This document shows, piece by piece, positions 1-9,951 of a stretch of 64,000 bases of DNA (position 1 is the first letter of the stretch; every line of letters begins with the position of its first letter). The stretch comes from Frankia sp. R82 (GTDB lineage Bacteria > Actinomycetota > Actinomycetes > Frankiales > Frankiaceae): NCBI RefSeq assembly GCF_023716925.1, contig NZ_JAMQQG010000044.1, positions 1-64,000 of the forward strand. Reading direction: 5' to 3'. Made by a program: the position numbers and the translations under genes. The notes below the pieces were generated by a model. The model did not search any database. It had not been told where the DNA came from and saw only the letters and a program-made list of their open reading frames with translations.

Positions 1-718
1 CGCGCGATCCGTGGGCACCGGGCGCATGAGTCCACGCCGCAAGCGGGACGGCCGCCCCCGCCCTGCGCACCCGCCTGCGCACCACCGTGCCCGCCCCTCG
101 TCGCCCACCCACGTCCCCCGGCACGAACGCCGGTGCCGCGGCCGGGCCCGGTGGGAACGGCGCTGCGGATGCTCACGTCCGCCCGGGTCCCGCGGGTGGG
201 GGCCTGGTGCGGCTGCTGCCGGGACTGCCGCGCCGGGTGGTGCGGGCGACCTACCGCAGCTATCTGCTGCGCACCGATCCGGTGCGCTACGCGCGGCGCA
301 TCGGGGTCCGGGTGGGGGACGGATGCCGGTTGGTCGAGATCACCGCGGCCACGTTCGGCACCGAGCCGTATCTGATCCGACTGGGCCATCGGGTCGGCAT
401 CGCCGGCGGGGTCCGGTTCATCACGCATGACGGCGCGGTGACCCGGCTGCGCCGCAGGCATCCCGACGCCGACGTGGTCGCCCCGATCCGGATCGGTGAC
501 GACGTCATGATCGGGCTGAACGCCGTCATCATGCCGGGCGTGACGATCGGCGCCGACGTCATCGTTGCCGCCGGCGCCGTGGTGATGCGGGACATCTCCG
601 CCGGCAGCGTCGTCGCCGGTGCGCCGGCCCGGGTCATCTCCGATGTCGAGCAGTGGGAGCGCCGGGCACTCGCCCGATCGGTGGGCACCGGGCGCATGAG
701 TCCACGCCGCAAGCGGGA
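1..718. repeat. 48-bp direct repeat, copies at 1-48 and 671-718
   Basis: Bases 1-48 and 671-718 match at 46 of 48 positions (mismatches at offsets 4 and 10). The downstream copy encodes the ARSVGTGRMSPRRKR stretch near the C-terminus of the acyltransferase. The upstream copy encodes the same residues in another frame (base 2 onward), so the window appears to open inside the 3' end of a related gene. That frame stays open to the stop at 428-430, but most of it is probably out-of-frame read-through under the acyltransferase. Confidence 0.8.
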
Positions 719-926
719 GGTGTTCCTGGCCCGCTTCGCCGCCCAGCTCGACGCCGACCTCGACGTCGACCCCACGGCGGAGCGCCGGACCGATCCCAGC
801 ACGCACCGCGGTGCCGACCGCGGTGCCGACCGCGGTGCCGACATCGGGGCCGACATCGGGGCCGCGGCGGCGTCCCGGGTGGAGCGGGAGCGGAAGCCGT
901 CTGATATTGTTAGCCTTGCTAAGTAA
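87..926 (+). CDS. Left-handed beta-helix (hexapeptide-repeat) acyltransferase
   Basis: Probable acyl- or acetyltransferase of the LbH/CatB-NeuD type acting on sugars or cell-surface glycans. The core (about residues 95-190) shows hexapeptide periodicity: IRIGDDVMIG, GVTIGADVIVAAGAVVMRD and the terminal SVVAGAPARVI loop typical of these trimeric enzymes. A catalytic-type His sits in the FITHDG segment. Starts are uncertain: GTG 87 gives 279 residues with a Gly/Pro-rich leader and no clear ribosome site, while GTG 207 has a GGGTGGGGG-like site and gives 239 residues. The C-terminal tail carries a 12-bp in-frame tandem repeat (about 808-862; GADR/GADI units). The next gene but one is a UDP-sugar epimerase, so a polysaccharide role is plausible. 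Substrate unknown. Confidence 0.8.
   Translation: MPAPRRPPTSPGTNAGAAAGPGGNGAADAHVRPGPAGGGLVRLLPGLPRRVVRATYRSYLLRTDPVRYARRIGVRVGDGCRLVEITAATFGTEPYLIRLGHRVGIAGGVRFITHDGAVTRLRRRHPDADVVAPIRIGDDVMIGLNAVIMPGVTIGADVIVAAGAVVMRDISAGSVVAGAPARVISDVEQWERRALARSVGTGRMSPRRKREVFLARFAAQLDADLDVDPTAERRTDPSTHRGADRGADRGADIGADIGAAAASRVERERKPSDIVSLAK
808..862 (+). repeat. 12-bp in-frame tandem repeat in acyltransferase tail
   Basis: About four and a half 12-bp units of the form CGCGGTGCCGAC or ATCGGGGCCGAC, encoding the tetrapeptides GADR, GADR, GADI, GADI. Unit length is a multiple of three, so copy changes would preserve frame. Confidence 0.75.
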
Positions 927-1229
927 ATGACGTGAGGTGCGACCCAGGACGACAGGGGCAAACCGGGCGTCGAATCGAAGGTCACGTTTCGGTCAACGAT
1001 TGGTCGATCGGGTCCGTCGGCTGTGTCACAGACCCTCGGGAGCGATCCCTCCCGGTGGGAAATGCCAGGATGGACCCAGAGCCGGCCGACGATGGCCGAC
1101 GCCGCAGGCGGCCCTGCGTCACGGGTTCGCCGCCGGCGGGGTCGCCATGGCGTTGCCGCAGGGGCGTGGCCATGGTGGCAAGCCCCGCAGCCCGCGGGTG
1201 ACGGGCGGCGGGTGACGAGGAGGAGAACG
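927..1229 (+). other. Gap upstream of aconitase; no gene
   Basis: No credible gene. A small palindrome TTAGC-ctt-GCTAA lies at 910-922 across the end of the acyltransferase. The aconitase frame is open back to 1023, but the translation there is low-quality arginine-rich sequence and has no family match. Confidence 0.5.
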
Positions 1230-4013
<2,784 letters not shown>

Positions 4014-4025
4014 CCTTCGTCCCCG

Positions 4026-4084
4026 CGGTGCCGGCCGGCACCGGCATGCGGCCTCGGCTGCGGGAGCTCGACTCCCGTCAGCCG
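4026..4084 (+). terminator. Palindrome plus hairpin terminator after acnA
   Basis: A perfect 18-bp palindrome (CGGTGCCGG/CCGGCACCG) at 4026-4043 is followed by a two-tier hairpin at 4055-4084 (CGGCTG-CGGGAG, loop CTCGA, CTCCCG-t-CAGCCG). There is no U-tract, as is usual for high-G+C actinobacterial terminators. Confidence 0.6.
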
Positions 4085-4309
4085 GGGCCGTTTCCGTCGG
4101 GGCTTCCTGGGGGACGAGGCGGCGTGGTCGGGAGGTGGGTGGCGAGAGCGGCCACCGGGACTTCGGGTTACTAGAAAGATACGGAGGGTGATAGCTTCCT
4201 CGGTGACGGCTGCGGTCGGCGGAGGTGTCCGGATCGGACGGGGTGCGATCTCGGTCGTCGGTGACTATCCGTGCGTCCGATATATCCGTGCGTGCCGGGG
4301 GGAGTCCGT

Positions 4310-5701
4310 ATGCCCAGTGAGACGTCGATGGTGGCGAGGGAGACGTCGGAGCAGACGGGGCCGTCGGTGCCCACCGTGCCCTCCGCGCCGCCGGGTGGCC
4401 GGTCGGCCCCGCTGGTGCCGCAGCCCAGTGGGCCACGGCTGCGGCGCGCGCCGGTGGGCGTGGCCCGGCCAGCAGTGGCGGTGCCGAAGGCGTCCGGACC
4501 CCTGGAACGCCGGTTGAAGGTGCTGGTCCTGGTCGGTACCCGCCCGGAGGTGGTCAAGCTCTCCCGGGTCCTCGCGGTCCTCGACCGCGCCGTCGACCTG
4601 CGGCTCGTGCACACCGGGCAGAACTACGACCACGAGCTGTCGCAGATCTTCTTCGACGAGCTCGGCGTGCGCCATCCCGACCACACGCTCGACGCCGCCG
4701 GCGCCACCCCGGCGGAGACGATCAGCCGGCTGATCGGCCAGATCGACCCGGTCCTCGCCGCCGAGGCACCCGATGCCGTACTCATCTACGGCGACACCAA
4801 CACCTGCTACGCGGCGATCGCGGCCAAGCGACGTCGGATCGCGGTGTTCCACCTCGAGGCCGGCAACCGCTGCTTCGACGAGCGGGTCCCCGAGGAACTC
4901 AACCGCCGGGTCGCCGACCAGCTCAGTGACGTCCACCTGGCCGCGACCGAACGCGCCCGCGGCCACCTGCTCGCCGAAGGACGCCCGACCGAACGCATCT
5001 TCGTGGTCGGCTCGCCCGTGCGGGAGGTGCTCACGCACTACGCCCCGCTGATCGACACCTCCACCGTGCTCGCCACCCTGGGCGTCCAGGTGGGACGGTA
5101 CCTGGTCGCCAGCATCCACCGGGAGGAGAACACCAACCGGCCCGAGGCCCTGCACGCGCTGGTGGAGTCGCTCAACCGGCTGGCCGTCCGGTACCGGCTG
5201 CCTGTGATCGTCTCCACCCATCCGCGTACGCGTGACCGGCTTGCCGAGCTGCGCCGCGCCGGTCGGGCCCCACTCGTCGACGACCGGATCCGGTTCTGCC
5301 GGCCGTTCGGATTCAGTGACTACATCGCGTTGCAACGGGCGGCCCTGTGCGTGCTGTCCGACAGCGCCGCCCTGACCGAGGAGGCCTCCCTGATCGGGTT
5401 CCCGGCCGTGCTCGTGCGGGACGCCCATGAGCGCCCCGAGGGGATGGATCGCGGTGTGCTGGTGTCCAGTGTGCTGCACCCCGACCGGATCCGCGCCGCC
5501 GTCGAGCTGGTCGTGCGCGAGGCCGAGAGCGACCGCCGCCCGCGGATCGTCGCCGACTACGCCGCGGACGACGTCTCCCGCCGCGTCGTCCACATCATCG
5601 TCAGCTACGTCGACCACATCCGCCGCACCGTCTGGTTCGACGACCCGCCCCTGCCCACCGGTTCGGCCTCGACAACGTCGGCCCCCGCGGAAAGCCACTG
5701 A
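4310..5701 (+). CDS. Non-hydrolysing UDP-N-acetylsugar 2-epimerase (WecB/WbjD family)
   Basis: Inverts C2 of a UDP-HexNAc for surface polysaccharide synthesis. The 463-residue protein has a divergent 65-residue leader, then the GT-B fold: VLVGTRPEVVKLSRVL, HTGQNYDHELSQIFFDELG, YGDTNTCYAAIAAKRRRI, HLEAGNRCFDERVPEELNRR, SIHREENTNR, and the C-terminal DSAALTEEASLIGFP that binds the nucleotide. The EAGNRCFD form resembles the FnlC/WbjD/CapG branch, which makes UDP-L-FucNAc precursors, as much as WecB, so the exact sugar is open. ATG 4310 is chosen because GGGGGGAG (4297-4303) lies 6 nt upstream; an in-frame GTG at 4271 has no site. No sugar-pathway operon surrounds it. Confidence 0.9.
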   Translation: MPSETSMVARETSEQTGPSVPTVPSAPPGGRSAPLVPQPSGPRLRRAPVGVARPAVAVPKASGPLERRLKVLVLVGTRPEVVKLSRVLAVLDRAVDLRLVHTGQNYDHELSQIFFDELGVRHPDHTLDAAGATPAETISRLIGQIDPVLAAEAPDAVLIYGDTNTCYAAIAAKRRRIAVFHLEAGNRCFDERVPEELNRRVADQLSDVHLAATERARGHLLAEGRPTERIFVVGSPVREVLTHYAPLIDTSTVLATLGVQVGRYLVASIHREENTNRPEALHALVESLNRLAVRYRLPVIVSTHPRTRDRLAELRRAGRAPLVDDRIRFCRPFGFSDYIALQRAALCVLSDSAALTEEASLIGFPAVLVRDAHERPEGMDRGVLVSSVLHPDRIRAAVELVVREAESDRRPRIVADYAADDVSRRVVHIIVSYVDHIRRTVWFDDPPLPTGSASTTSAPAESH

Positions 5702-5897
5702 CACTCGCCGATCCATTGCTCGGTGTAATCGAATGCCCGGGCTCGTCGCCTGCTCTTGAGCAAGAACCCATGGTCGTGCGGGTCGGGTCTCACCGTCGTC
5801 GGGTGATCGGCGTTGCTCCTGGTAATTATCGAAAGTGAGATCGACGGTCACTCCCCACCCGGTCCCAACCGGCTGCCGCGTTCAACCTGAGATGTCG

Positions 5898-5903
5898 TAA
5901 TCT
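5898..5903 (+). promoter_or_regulatory. Probable -10 box TAATCT for the TIR cassette
   Basis: TAATCT fits the actinobacterial TAnnnT -10 consensus and would place a start near 5909-5911, a few bases before the first possible start codon of the two-TM protein. No convincing -35 hexamer is seen. Confidence 0.45.
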
Positions 5904-5929
5904 GTGGCGATCGGGTGATCGGGGGCGGT

Positions 5930-7192
5930 ATGTGGGGCGCTGACGGCATGCAGATGCCCGGCTGGCACGGAAACGACGGTAACGCGGCCTATCTGGACAA
6001 GACACTTCGGCACCAGCCGATCGAACTTGCTCTGGACGAAAGCGTCTCCGGCCTGGAGATCTGGCGGATGTTCGCCCGGGCGACGCTTGTGTCCCTGTTC
6101 GTGATGGTGGCCTTCTTCACGCTTGCGATCGTGGTCGCGCTGCTGCAGGGGCTTTCTGACAGCAGCGGTGACAGCGGTCTGGGTGGCTTCGGCTACGCCG
6201 CCGCCGGAACCCTGGTCAAGATGGGCACCTTTGTCTCCACGGCTGTCTTCTGGATCCTCTTTCTGGTCCTACGGCACCGGGAGCCGGTCGGGGAATGGCG
6301 CGTCCTGCTGGCGGACTCCGCCGACCGGACGACGTCCGTCTACACCCAGATCGCTGGCACGGTACGAAAGCGTCAGATTCCAGTGAACGTGTCCTATCGC
6401 CGGGTCGCGACCGGGCTGGGGCGCCGCGAGGTCAGCAGTCGCCTGATCCTCACCTATGAGGACTACACCGCCTACGTCTCGGTCTTTCCGTACGGCACGG
6501 GCCTGTACCTCGGCTGGATGATGTGGCGGAACCGGCGTGGCGCGAAGCTGGTCGTGCAGTTTTTCGCCGACCTTGTCGGCACGCTGCTGGGGCGGACGGA
6601 TCCCGAAGGAAGGATGTTGCGAACGGAGTCGGCGCGGGCGATGCGGGAGGGAGTGCATGCCGCCTGTCGCGAGGGCCTGTATGTCGCTCTGGACGGACGC
6701 GATGTACCTGCCGAGTTCGGCTTTCCCGACGGTCTCCCGCCCATCGACGAGCAGCGGGTTCCGGTCGCCCACGCGAGCCGAACCGCGCCGGCCGGCCCAG
6801 TTCCCGCGCCCGGTACGGGGCCCCGACCATGGCCATCTGGTCCGGCGGTGCCACCCGGTCAGCCCGGCCAGCCGTGGTCACCGAGCCAGCCGGCGCCACC
6901 AGGGCAGCCGTGGCCGCAGCAGCAGTTTTGGCAGGCGGAGCAGCCTCAGCAGTCCTATGGACCGGGAAGCTACGGGCCGTCGGGTCATGGTGGCGAGGTG
7001 GGGCAGTCGCTGCCTCCTGGACTGCCACCGGCCCCGTTCTGGGACGCTGCTGATCACCATCAGCAGGACATCGACCGGACCTACAGCCCGGAGTCCGACA
7101 ATCCTTATCGGATTTACCCGTCGCAGGAGCAGGCGCACGGGCCTGTTTCACCCTGGCCACCGCCGGACGAGGAAGCCGGGACGCATCGGTGA
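5930..7192 (+). CDS. Two-TM membrane protein with proline-rich tail, coupled to TIR gene
   Basis: Not recognised as a named family. The 420-residue protein has two predicted TM helices (about residues 51-75, ATLVSLFVMVAFFTLAIVV, and 95-114, ending VFWILFLVLRH). A soluble segment of about 160 residues follows with no catalytic motif, then a Pro/Gln-rich low-complexity tail from about residue 260. ATG 5930 has GGGGGCGG just upstream; GTG 5915 is an alternative adding five residues. Its stop overlaps the start of the TIR gene as GTGA, so the two are probably translationally coupled. Inference: it could anchor or sense for the TIR effector at the membrane. Confidence 0.75.
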   Translation: MWGADGMQMPGWHGNDGNAAYLDKTLRHQPIELALDESVSGLEIWRMFARATLVSLFVMVAFFTLAIVVALLQGLSDSSGDSGLGGFGYAAAGTLVKMGTFVSTAVFWILFLVLRHREPVGEWRVLLADSADRTTSVYTQIAGTVRKRQIPVNVSYRRVATGLGRREVSSRLILTYEDYTAYVSVFPYGTGLYLGWMMWRNRRGAKLVVQFFADLVGTLLGRTDPEGRMLRTESARAMREGVHAACREGLYVALDGRDVPAEFGFPDGLPPIDEQRVPVAHASRTAPAGPVPAPGTGPRPWPSGPAVPPGQPGQPWSPSQPAPPGQPWPQQQFWQAEQPQQSYGPGSYGPSGHGGEVGQSLPPGLPPAPFWDAADHHQQDIDRTYSPESDNPYRIYPSQEQAHGPVSPWPPPDEEAGTHR

Positions 7193-8820
7193 GTGCGCAC
7201 GGGGCGCCAGGGGAGGACGACGTTCTGATCGAGGCGTCGGAACTCGGCATCTGGGCATGGGTTGGTCTGCGGCTGTTCCCAGGCGGCCAACGGGCGACGG
7301 CGGCCACGCCAGATGCCCTCGCGGACCAGCACCACGCCGCCGCTCGGGCGGGCGACCAGGAGTGGCTGGCTGCGCATGGCACCGCGGGTGACGGAAACCG
7401 GTTCGAGATTCGGTATACCAACGATCCATCCACCAGGACGGTCAGCGCCGTTCTGCTCGGCCAGATCCACCGTCCGCCCCATGCCGGAACCGATATCGTC
7501 GCCGCCGCGCGGGTCCTGCGCGACGACCTGGCCGCGACCCCCGGCCACGTGCGGGCCGAGGCGCTCACCTCGGCGGACGAGATCCGCCGCCAGCTCCGGC
7601 CGTTCACGCCGGATCTCGGCTCGGTGTTCGAGGTCCGAAAGCGGCTGGCCTGGGCGCCCTGCACCCGCCGGGATACCGGCCGGTGGATCTGCCTGGCCGT
7701 CGTCCCGTTCGATGGCGGCGGGCTCACCTGGGAGGCGGTGTGGGCAGAGCTTGCCGACCTGCCACACCGGGCGCTGGTCAGCGTGTGCCTGGAGCCCTAT
7801 TCGATCAGCCCGGGACTGCGGATCCGTCTGCAGAATCTCGCCGGTGAGTACACCCGACTGGCCGCGCCAGGCACGGCGGTGCCGGTCTGGGGTGTCGCGG
7901 TCGCCTCCGATCCGTTCGCCGCGGCCGTTGCCCCGCTCTACCTGGACGCGGTGCGGCGCTACGTCGGCCGCGTCTACCGGCTGCGCATCTCGATCGTCAG
8001 TGAGGCACCGCTGCCGGCCAGGTTCGCCGAGACGCTTGCCGGCACGGTCAGTGCGTCCGGCGACGGCGCCGCGGTGGTGTGCCGCCCGGTCGGGCACGAG
8101 GCGCAGCTGGCCTGGCAGCACATCGCTGTCTCCGGCCAGGGCTGGCTGGACGCCGCCTACCGTCAGGGCGTCCCGCCGGGCCAGTTGAGACCGGAGGAGC
8201 AGATCCTCACCGATCTGGTGGACGCGCGAGAGGGCGCCGCAGCCTTCCGGTTGCCGTACCAGCTGCCCTGGCGTCGCCCCCTGTTCGACTCGGGCGAAGC
8301 GCCCGCCGCGTCCGCCGCGTCCGCCCCGTCGGTGCCGGCTGCCGTAGAGCGCTACGACCTGTTCGTCAGCTACAGCCGGCTCAACGGAGAATGGGTGCAC
8401 ACCGTTCTTGTGCCTCGGCTGCGCGCGGCGGGTCTGCGGGTGGCGATCGACAGCGAGAACTTCCGGATCGGTGCCCCGATCCTGAGTGAGATCGAGCGCG
8501 TCCTGGAGGAGAGCCGCCGCACCCTGCTGGTTCTCACTACTGCCTACCTGCGCAGCGAATGGGCCGAGTTCGAGCACCTGCTGACCCAGACCGCGGATCC
8601 TGCCAACCGCCGGCTGCGCATCATCCCCATCCTGTTGGAACCGGTCCGCCTGCCGGCTCGCATCGCGATGCTGAACCATCTCGACCTGAGCCGACCACAG
8701 CGGGTCGAGGAGGGTCTGCACCGGCTGATCGGACAGCTCCTCGGTCCGGTGGGTGCCGGTTCGGATCAGGGATCTCCCGGATCCGGAAACGGTGATCGTC
8801 CCGAGAACTGGGGGACGTAG
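7189..8820 (+). CDS. TIR-domain protein with novel N-terminal region
   Basis: 543 residues. The C-terminal part (about 387-525) is a TIR domain: box 1 YDLFVSYSRLN from Y389, helix SEIERVLEESR, LLVLTTAYLRSEWAEFE with the conserved SxW..xE pattern putting the putative catalytic glutamate at E462, and the closing RIIPILLEP strand. Bacterial TIR domains of this type often cleave NAD+ in antiphage defence or act as signalling adaptors; conserved E462 favours catalysis but does not prove it. The first 380 residues are unassigned; the DAREGAAAFRLPYQLP segment recalls the N-terminal, non-ATPase half of VirB4/HerA-like proteins (weak). It begins inside the stop of the two-TM gene (GTGA). Its 3' end lies in a duplicated segment. 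Confidence 0.88.
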   Translation: MSAHGAPGEDDVLIEASELGIWAWVGLRLFPGGQRATAATPDALADQHHAAARAGDQEWLAAHGTAGDGNRFEIRYTNDPSTRTVSAVLLGQIHRPPHAGTDIVAAARVLRDDLAATPGHVRAEALTSADEIRRQLRPFTPDLGSVFEVRKRLAWAPCTRRDTGRWICLAVVPFDGGGLTWEAVWAELADLPHRALVSVCLEPYSISPGLRIRLQNLAGEYTRLAAPGTAVPVWGVAVASDPFAAAVAPLYLDAVRRYVGRVYRLRISIVSEAPLPARFAETLAGTVSASGDGAAVVCRPVGHEAQLAWQHIAVSGQGWLDAAYRQGVPPGQLRPEEQILTDLVDAREGAAAFRLPYQLPWRRPLFDSGEAPAASAASAPSVPAAVERYDLFVSYSRLNGEWVHTVLVPRLRAAGLRVAIDSENFRIGAPILSEIERVLEESRRTLLVLTTAYLRSEWAEFEHLLTQTADPANRRLRIIPILLEPVRLPARIAMLNHLDLSRPQRVEEGLHRLIGQLLGPVGAGSDQGSPGSGNGDRPENWGT

Positions 8821-9264
8821 AGTACTGAACCGGCTGTGGAGGGTGACCACACCTGCCCGGGTACTGGGATGCCACCGTCACGTTCGTCCATGCCGTCGAA
8901 GAGGGAACCGCGAACACCCGCGGCGCGCTCGACTCCGGCGACCCGTTCGACCTCCTCGCCGACGTCGGGGCCGGCCATGGCCCCCCGGCCCCCCGCCGCC
9001 AGCCGGTGTTCTCGGCGCCCTGGCGGGCCTCCGTCAGGATGAGGGTGGAATCAGGGATCTCCCGGACGCAGAAGGTACCCGTCGTCGCGAAGGCTTTGGG
9101 ACGCCAGGCACTGAACAAACTGTGGAAGGTGACCGGATGCCCGGGTACTGGGATGCCACCATCAAGTCCGTCTATGCCGTCGAGCAGGCGACCGAGAACA
9201 CGCTCGGCGTGGTCAATCCGGGAGGCGCGTACGACATCCTCGCGGATGTGGAGGTCGGCGGCGG
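8765..9264 (+). repeat. Diverged direct duplication (about 215-bp unit, offset about 285 bp)
   Basis: 8765-8980 and 9050-9264 are homologous. Shared blocks are ATCAGGGATCTCCCGGA (8765, 9050), ACTGAAC followed by CTGTGGA(A/G)GGTGACC (8824, 9110) and CCCGGGTACTGGGATGCCACC (8856, 9140). Copy 1 includes the last codons of the TIR gene; copy 2 contains the start of the small beta-rich gene. About 70 bp of unrelated sequence separates them. Confidence 0.85.
8853..8980 (+). pseudogene. Truncated, start-less copy of the small beta-rich protein
   Basis: Reads PGYWDATVTFVHAVEEGT and LLADVGAG, clearly related to PGYWDATIKSVYAVEQAT and ILADVEVGGG of the intact gene downstream. The ATG is replaced by CTG at 8853, an in-frame TGA lies at 8844-8846, and homology stops near 8980, losing about 95 C-terminal residues. 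Rare CTG initiation cannot be excluded, but the truncation argues for decay. Confidence 0.75.
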
Positions 9265-9550
9265 GCTCATCTCGTTCGGTGGCGCGAAGTATGTCCTGAC
9301 CGTCACCGTGCGGAACCAGAGCACCTATCAGATCGTCTATACGGACAGCGCCACGGGTACCTTCTCCCCGCAGGGTGGTCAGCTGCCGCCGACCGCGAGT
9401 CAGGAGATCCGGGTGGCGGTGCCCGACACCGGGACCGCCAGCGAGGGCGACGTGCTCGACGTGATCGCCACCTTCCGGCTCACCTCCGGCGCCTTCACCA
9501 ACGCGACCACGGACACGAGCCCGCGCTTCGTGGTCTCGAACCCGCTCTGA
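9137..9550 (+). CDS. Small beta-rich protein of unknown function
   Basis: 137 residues, no family recognised. Alternating hydrophobic and Thr/Ser-rich strands (YVLTVTVRNQSTYQIVY, DVLDVIATFRLTSG) suggest a compact beta-sandwich; there is no signal peptide, cysteine or obvious catalytic motif. ATG 9137 is supported by GGAAGGT at 9124-9130. A decayed copy lies immediately upstream, so the gene arose in or underwent a local duplication that also caught the 3' end of the TIR gene. Close spacing to the TIR gene and a double terminator right after it suggest it is the last member of the same transcription unit. Function could be as a ligand, sensor or regulator for the TIR protein (inference only). 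Confidence 0.75.
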   Translation: MPGYWDATIKSVYAVEQATENTLGVVNPGGAYDILADVEVGGGLISFGGAKYVLTVTVRNQSTYQIVYTDSATGTFSPQGGQLPPTASQEIRVAVPDTGTASEGDVLDVIATFRLTSGAFTNATTDTSPRFVVSNPL

Positions 9551-9564
9551 CTGGCGGGCCGCCA

Positions 9565-9657
9565 GCCGGCGTCGCCGAGTCGACGCCGGCCGGCGGAAAT
9601 ATTTGTACCGAATAAGAACCTGGGATGGCCCCGGCGGGATTGCCGCCGGGGCCATCC
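9565..9657 (+). terminator. Double hairpin terminator closing the TIR cassette
   Basis: Hairpin 1 is a 10-bp stem GCCGGCGTCG/CGACGCCGGC (9565-9590, loop CCGAGT). Hairpin 2 is a perfect 15-bp stem at 9623-9657 (GGATGGCCCCGGCGG with its complement, loop GATTG). Confidence 0.85.
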
Positions 9658-9745
9658 TGTCTGTAGCGGTATGGGCGCCTCGCGGCGGTAATGCGGCGTT
9701 TGGTCCGGTCGGTGCTGTCGCTCGGGTGGCAGCAGCCTGCCTGAC

Positions 9746-9795
9746 ACCTGGCCTGGCCATGAAAGCGGCCGAAAGGCCAGGTCAGCGATATTTTT
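9746..9795 (+). terminator. Hairpin with T-run upstream of the LAL regulator (possible attenuator)
   Basis: ACCTGGCCT (9746-9754) pairs with AGGCCAGGT (9774-9782), and TATTTTT follows at about 9789-9795, a rare T-rich stretch in this genome. It lies after the cassette terminator and about 160 nt before the regulator start, so it may interrupt a leader RNA. Confidence 0.5.
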
Positions 9796-9900
9796 CGGGA
9801 TGGTTGCGCCGCTGGGGTGATCAGGGGTCGATGGTCCTTTGTTGAGGTGTGCCACGAAAAAGCATGTTGGATGCCGGCGGTCCACGGCAGGATTACGTAC

Positions 9901-9930
9901 ACGGCAACGGCAACGGCAACGGCAACGGCG
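9901..9930 (+). repeat. ACGGCA hexanucleotide repeat, 4 perfect units plus 1 imperfect
   Basis: Four ACGGCA units and one ACGGCG sit 5 nt before the ribosome site of the LAL regulator. Copy-number change here would alter leader length or structure but not the protein if GTG 9952 is the start. Confidence 0.8.
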
Positions 9931-9951
9931 TCGCGGGGAGGGACGATCGTC

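Noticed and set aside
910-922. TTAGC-ctt-GCTAA as an IdeR/DtxR iron box upstream of aconitase
   Set aside because: The 19-bp IdeR consensus has tighter spacing and additional outer bases that are absent here.
1024-1050. TGTCACA upstream of acnA as a second ECF41 promoter
   Set aside because: No CGTC lies 16 nt downstream; the sequence there is CCCT-like.
4171-5851. Long antisense frames opposite the 2-epimerase and most other genes
   Set aside because: Typical shadow frames of high-G+C DNA; composition is Arg/Gly/His-rich and lacks family motifs.
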